From assembly GCA_020722705.1 (NCBI GenBank), contig DYKI01000015.1, positions 1-54,450 of the forward strand: a DNA stretch of 54,450 nucleotides, written 5' to 3'. The translations under genes were made by a program, and so were the position numbers. This DNA comes from Chthonomonas calidirosea (GTDB lineage: Bacteria; Armatimonadota; Chthonomonadetes; Chthonomonadales; CAJBBX01). Numbering within the stretch: position 1 is the first letter of the stretch; each line of letters opens with the position of its first letter. This document shows positions 51,826 to 54,450 of the stretch, piece after piece. The notes below the pieces were generated by a model, which made no database searches, was not told the DNA's origin, and saw only the letters and a program-made list of their open reading frames with translations.

Positions 51826-54351
51826 CTAGCGGGTCGGAACGGCCTGCGGTTTCGTCGTGCCGCGAGGCGTGAACGGAGCGCGGGTGACCAGCAGCGTGTC
51901 AACGGCAAGGGCGTAGGCATTGGTGGCTGCGGCTTGGTCAGTGACCCTGAGGGTGAATGTGTGACTGCCCGGTTTGAGCGGCACCCGGCCCAGGTTCAAC
52001 CACACGAACCGGTCGTTCAAATAGGTTGCACCGACGACAGAGGAGTTCTCCGACATGTGTGTCTCGCCTGCGTCAACAATCCATGCGAAGGGCGATGTCG
52101 CTGCCGACGGAGGCGAACATGCGAGCCATACGTCATAGGTGTCATCGGCGGGCGCGCGGAACTCGAGTTGGAGCGAGTAGCCGTCGCGAGGAGGTGCAGC
52201 GGTGCCGTTGAGGGACAGGTACATCTGTCCCGAGGCGCCCGGGTCGGTCACGACCTCGGTAAAGGTCTGCGTTGCGGCGTACTCGGCCTCGCGCCATGAG
52301 TAGGGCTGCATCATTTCCACGAGGCCTGCCAGAGCCTGACTGCACATGAGGAAGGCCGTGCCCATGTCCTTGTGTCGGTACCGAGCTTCCGCCGTATCGA
52401 GGCGATAGCGGAAGTCCTGAGCGGGGAGCTTCTGGGCCTGGGCTTCAGCGACCATCACTCGCAGTTCCTTCAGGGCATCCTCGACAGCTTCCATCGGGAA
52501 CACGTCCTGGCCGCCCGTACGGATCACCACAGGCGTGGGACCGATCACGAGGCGTGCGATGCGGCCCTTGACATCGGTCTTGATCTCGATGGGCTGTCCG
52601 TCGGGCTCAAAGGCCTGAACTTTGCGAGGATCGGCGACATGAAGCCGGGTATCGCGTGGACCTTTCAGCGACCAGAGCACCAGACTGTCGCCTTCTGGGA
52701 GTTTGATCGTGTAGCCCGCGAAGGATGCGCCGAAGTCGAGTGCGCGTCCGGGCGCGAGCGACGGAACCCACCAGACGCCTCCCGTCCCGATGCGCCCTCC
52801 GGTGACGAGACCTGCGGCTGCGCTGGGGTACGGAAGGACACGAGGGGAGGCGCCGGGACCGATGCCGGTCGCAACGCGCTTGGCGTAATCCGCAAGCCAC
52901 CCCAGAACGGGCGCCGCTGCTGAGGGCGACTCCGTGGTCCGGATGAACATCCCTCGCGCTCCAACGGCTCGCAGACGGTCGAGATCGGCGATGAGCGCGT
53001 CCCTGGTGGTGTACGGGTCGGCCGCTTCGGGCGCAGTTGCGCCCTCACCCACGTTGATGAGGAACCAGAGCGGCTTGGTGGTGTCGGCAATCCGGCTCAG
53101 AGCCGCTTCGACGGTTCCCATACGCATGCCGACACCCTGCCCCGATACGGGAGCCGCCAGGCCGTCCCATCCGCCTGGTGAAGTCGGGGAGGCGAAAACC
53201 CTGTGCATGCCCGTGTGGGTATAGACGACGGGTACGCCGGCAATCTCGCGCTTGAGAAAGTCCGCCATCGCGGCCATCGCGTAGCTGAGCGACGCATCAC
53301 GGCACTCATGGAGATCGGCCCAGAACTTGGACTCACCGCCACCGATCTGGTACCGCTTACCGTCGGCGACATCCAGCAGGAACGGCACACCTTTGGAGCG
53401 GGACCAGAGCGGCACGAGGCCTGACGCGGCGCGATGGTCACGGATTTCGCGATCCATCAGCGCCCACGCGGTTGCCAGCGATCCGATGGATGGGTACTTC
53501 CGGGCGAGGAACGCCTCCCACTCCAGACGGAACGACGGCGAGTCGGGCACGAAACGGTCGGCGTCGCCCTCCGGAGAGATGGGCGGGCCGAGCGGATCGA
53601 GGAAGAAACGAAGGCCTGGGCCGAACTTCACCTGTCCGAGAGTCAGGAGCAAACGATCGCGGTACCTATCGAATCCGGTCCAGACGTCCGGTATCGTGCC
53701 TGAGCGAGGAGACCGCAGCGTTCCCCTGGGATAGAGGATCGCCACCGATCCATCGGAGACGCGCGCAGTGGCGGTCGTGGCGACCCGACCGTTGCGGATG
53801 GGGATACGACCCTCCATCATGATTTGTGTGCCGTCCCGTGCATCCACAACGACGAACCATGCGTGGTCGGCATTGGGGGCATCCCAGGCGATATCCATGC
53901 CATCGTGCACTCCGGGGATACGGAAGGCCGACGGGTTGACCAGTATGCCGGTCAGATCGGTCTCAATGCCGGCGCCGAATGATATCCCGTACCGGAGACC
54001 GTGCTCCTCAAGGAGGTCTATCATGCGTTGCCATGCCGCTGCAGGAGGTGTCGCGGCGCTGACGACGGGATTCACGATCACATCGGTTACACCCGAGTCC
54101 TTGAGCGCCTTCAACGCAGCCGCATCGCGGGTCACGTTTTCGTCCGTCGCGCCGCGGGCGAGGCAACTCGGGGTGAACCAGACGCCGATCGGGGCGTAGG
54201 GTTGGCCGTCCCAGGTCAGAACGCGGCTGGAGGTGACGCTCCACGTGTGCGGGGTGTTGGCCCGGTCGGTGAACGAACCTGCGGGCACCGTCGCTTGAAC
54301 GGGTGCCAGCAGCGCGATGGCCGCGAGGACGCTGCGTATCGGTTCGATCAT
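51826..54351 (-). CDS. Large secreted glycoside hydrolase-like protein with C-terminal beta modules
   Basis: An 841-residue protein with a signal peptide (MIEPIRSVLAAIALLAPVQA). Early text (VLTWDGQPYAPIGVWFTPSC, KALKDSGVTDVIVNPVVS) is typical of GH42/GH5-type barrels where a residue-rich first strand is followed by a DSGxxx helix. Later strands include FRLEWEAFLARKYPSIGSLA, VPVVYTHTGMHRVF, TKPLWFLINVGEG. The last 170 residues read like a lectin-like beta-sandwich: YSLQLEFRAPADDTYDVWLA, LKPGSHTFTLRVTDQAA. Catalytic Glu residues cannot be assigned by eye. The pair with the next gene suggests extracellular polysaccharide processing. Confidence 0.62.
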   Translation of the reverse strand: MIEPIRSVLAAIALLAPVQATVPAGSFTDRANTPHTWSVTSSRVLTWDGQPYAPIGVWFTPSCLARGATDENVTRDAAALKALKDSGVTDVIVNPVVSAATPPAAAWQRMIDLLEEHGLRYGISFGAGIETDLTGILVNPSAFRIPGVHDGMDIAWDAPNADHAWFVVVDARDGTQIMMEGRIPIRNGRVATTATARVSDGSVAILYPRGTLRSPRSGTIPDVWTGFDRYRDRLLLTLGQVKFGPGLRFFLDPLGPPISPEGDADRFVPDSPSFRLEWEAFLARKYPSIGSLATAWALMDREIRDHRAASGLVPLWSRSKGVPFLLDVADGKRYQIGGGESKFWADLHECRDASLSYAMAAMADFLKREIAGVPVVYTHTGMHRVFASPTSPGGWDGLAAPVSGQGVGMRMGTVEAALSRIADTTKPLWFLINVGEGATAPEAADPYTTRDALIADLDRLRAVGARGMFIRTTESPSAAAPVLGWLADYAKRVATGIGPGASPRVLPYPSAAAGLVTGGRIGTGGVWWVPSLAPGRALDFGASFAGYTIKLPEGDSLVLWSLKGPRDTRLHVADPRKVQAFEPDGQPIEIKTDVKGRIARLVIGPTPVVIRTGGQDVFPMEAVEDALKELRVMVAEAQAQKLPAQDFRYRLDTAEARYRHKDMGTAFLMCSQALAGLVEMMQPYSWREAEYAATQTFTEVVTDPGASGQMYLSLNGTAAPPRDGYSLQLEFRAPADDTYDVWLACSPPSAATSPFAWIVDAGETHMSENSSVVGATYLNDRFVWLNLGRVPLKPGSHTFTLRVTDQAAATNAYALAVDTLLVTRAPFTPRGTTKPQAVPTR

Positions 54352-54407
54352 GTGCGGCCAGAGCCTGCCGACGGCAGCGGGATCGGTCGGTTCAAGTCAC
54401 CCTCCAC

Positions 54408-54450
54408 TTTCATCCTTCATCCTTCATCCTTCGCCCTTCATCCTTCGTCC
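54408..54450. repeat. Tandem heptamer repeat running off the window
   Basis: CTTCATC-type units (GGATGAA on the minus strand) repeat about six times with small changes (TTCGCCC, TTCGTCC) up to the last base. On the minus strand it precedes the secreted glycosidase-like gene. The tract has a different base composition from its surroundings and clearly continues beyond the window. Confidence 0.85.

Noticed and set aside
1..54450. tRNA, rRNA or integrated phage/IS element
   Set aside because: No cloverleaf-like sequence ending in CCA, rRNA signature, transposase with terminal repeats or integrase was seen; the Rpn-like gene lacks flanking repeats.

Overview
The window is GC-rich bacterial chromosome. 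It opens on the last codons of tuf and runs through a complete, co-directional S10-spc-alpha style ribosomal superoperon (about 1-20.8 kb). The order is tuf-rpsJ-rplC-rplD-rplW-rplB-rpsS-rplV-rpsC-rplP-rpmC-rpsQ-rplN-rplX-rplE-[EF-G-like]-rpsZ-rpsH-rplF-rplR-rpsE-rpmD-rplO-secY-adk-map-infA-rpmJ-rpsM-rpsK-rpsD-rpoA-rplQ-truA-rplM-rpsI. Gene order, zinc-type S14 and L36, a FadL/OmpP1 outer-membrane protein, many TTG/GTG starts, an Rpn-type nuclease with GIEQ repeats, Gfo/Idh-isomerase pairs and large secreted glycosidase-like proteins together suggest a diderm, non-proteobacterial lineage. Armatimonadota or a neighbour is my best guess, with low confidence. No rRNA, tRNA or CRISPR array was seen.

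Region by region: (1) 1-20.8 kb, translation and transcription core. Its oddities are a second EF-G-type GTPase between rplE and rpsZ, an RNA polymerase alpha subunit that appears to carry two C-terminal HhH domains, several ribosomal proteins with low-complexity tails, and a truA with no standard start codon. (2) 20.9-24.1 kb, an Rpn/PD-(D/E)XK nuclease with its own promoter, then a Gfo/Idh/MocA oxidoreductase and a sugar-phosphate isomerase/epimerase pair. A perfect 16-bp hairpin closes this segment against the convergent operon. (3) 24.2-31.9 kb, minus strand, a sulfur/redox operon read as arsR-tusA-mvhD-like-hdrA1-hdrA2-(98-aa wHTH)-qmoC/hdrCE-dsrE2-fadL. It looks like a membrane-attached heterodisulfide-reductase/Qmo-like complex fed by sulfur carriers and controlled by a cysteine-bearing ArsR repressor. 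(4) 32.0-36.3 kb, an ABC-2-like membrane protein on the minus strand, then a divergent two-gene operon for a cytochrome bd-like protein with a fused cytochrome c domain and its polytopic partner. This could be the terminal end of the same respiratory chain. (5) 36.3-48.9 kb, envelope/exopolysaccharide genes: two nucleotidyltransferases, a DegT aminotransferase, a DUF4432 mutarotase-like protein, a CelD-type acyltransferase, a small coiled-coil protein with an M48 protease, and a GT2 glycosyltransferase on plus. On minus are a CapD/FlaA1-type sugar dehydratase, a class I aminotransferase and a secreted protein that resembles clan CD (gingipain-like) peptidases. (6) 49.1-54.4 kb, minus strand, two large secreted proteins, probably glycosidase-like, then a GGATGAA heptamer repeat that runs off the window end.

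No gene-free stretch exceeds about 230 bases. The strongest candidates for something undescribed are the duplicated alpha-CTD in rpoA and the Hdr/Qmo-TusA-DsrE operon, whose MvhD-like subunit has lost most of the expected iron-sulfur cysteines.
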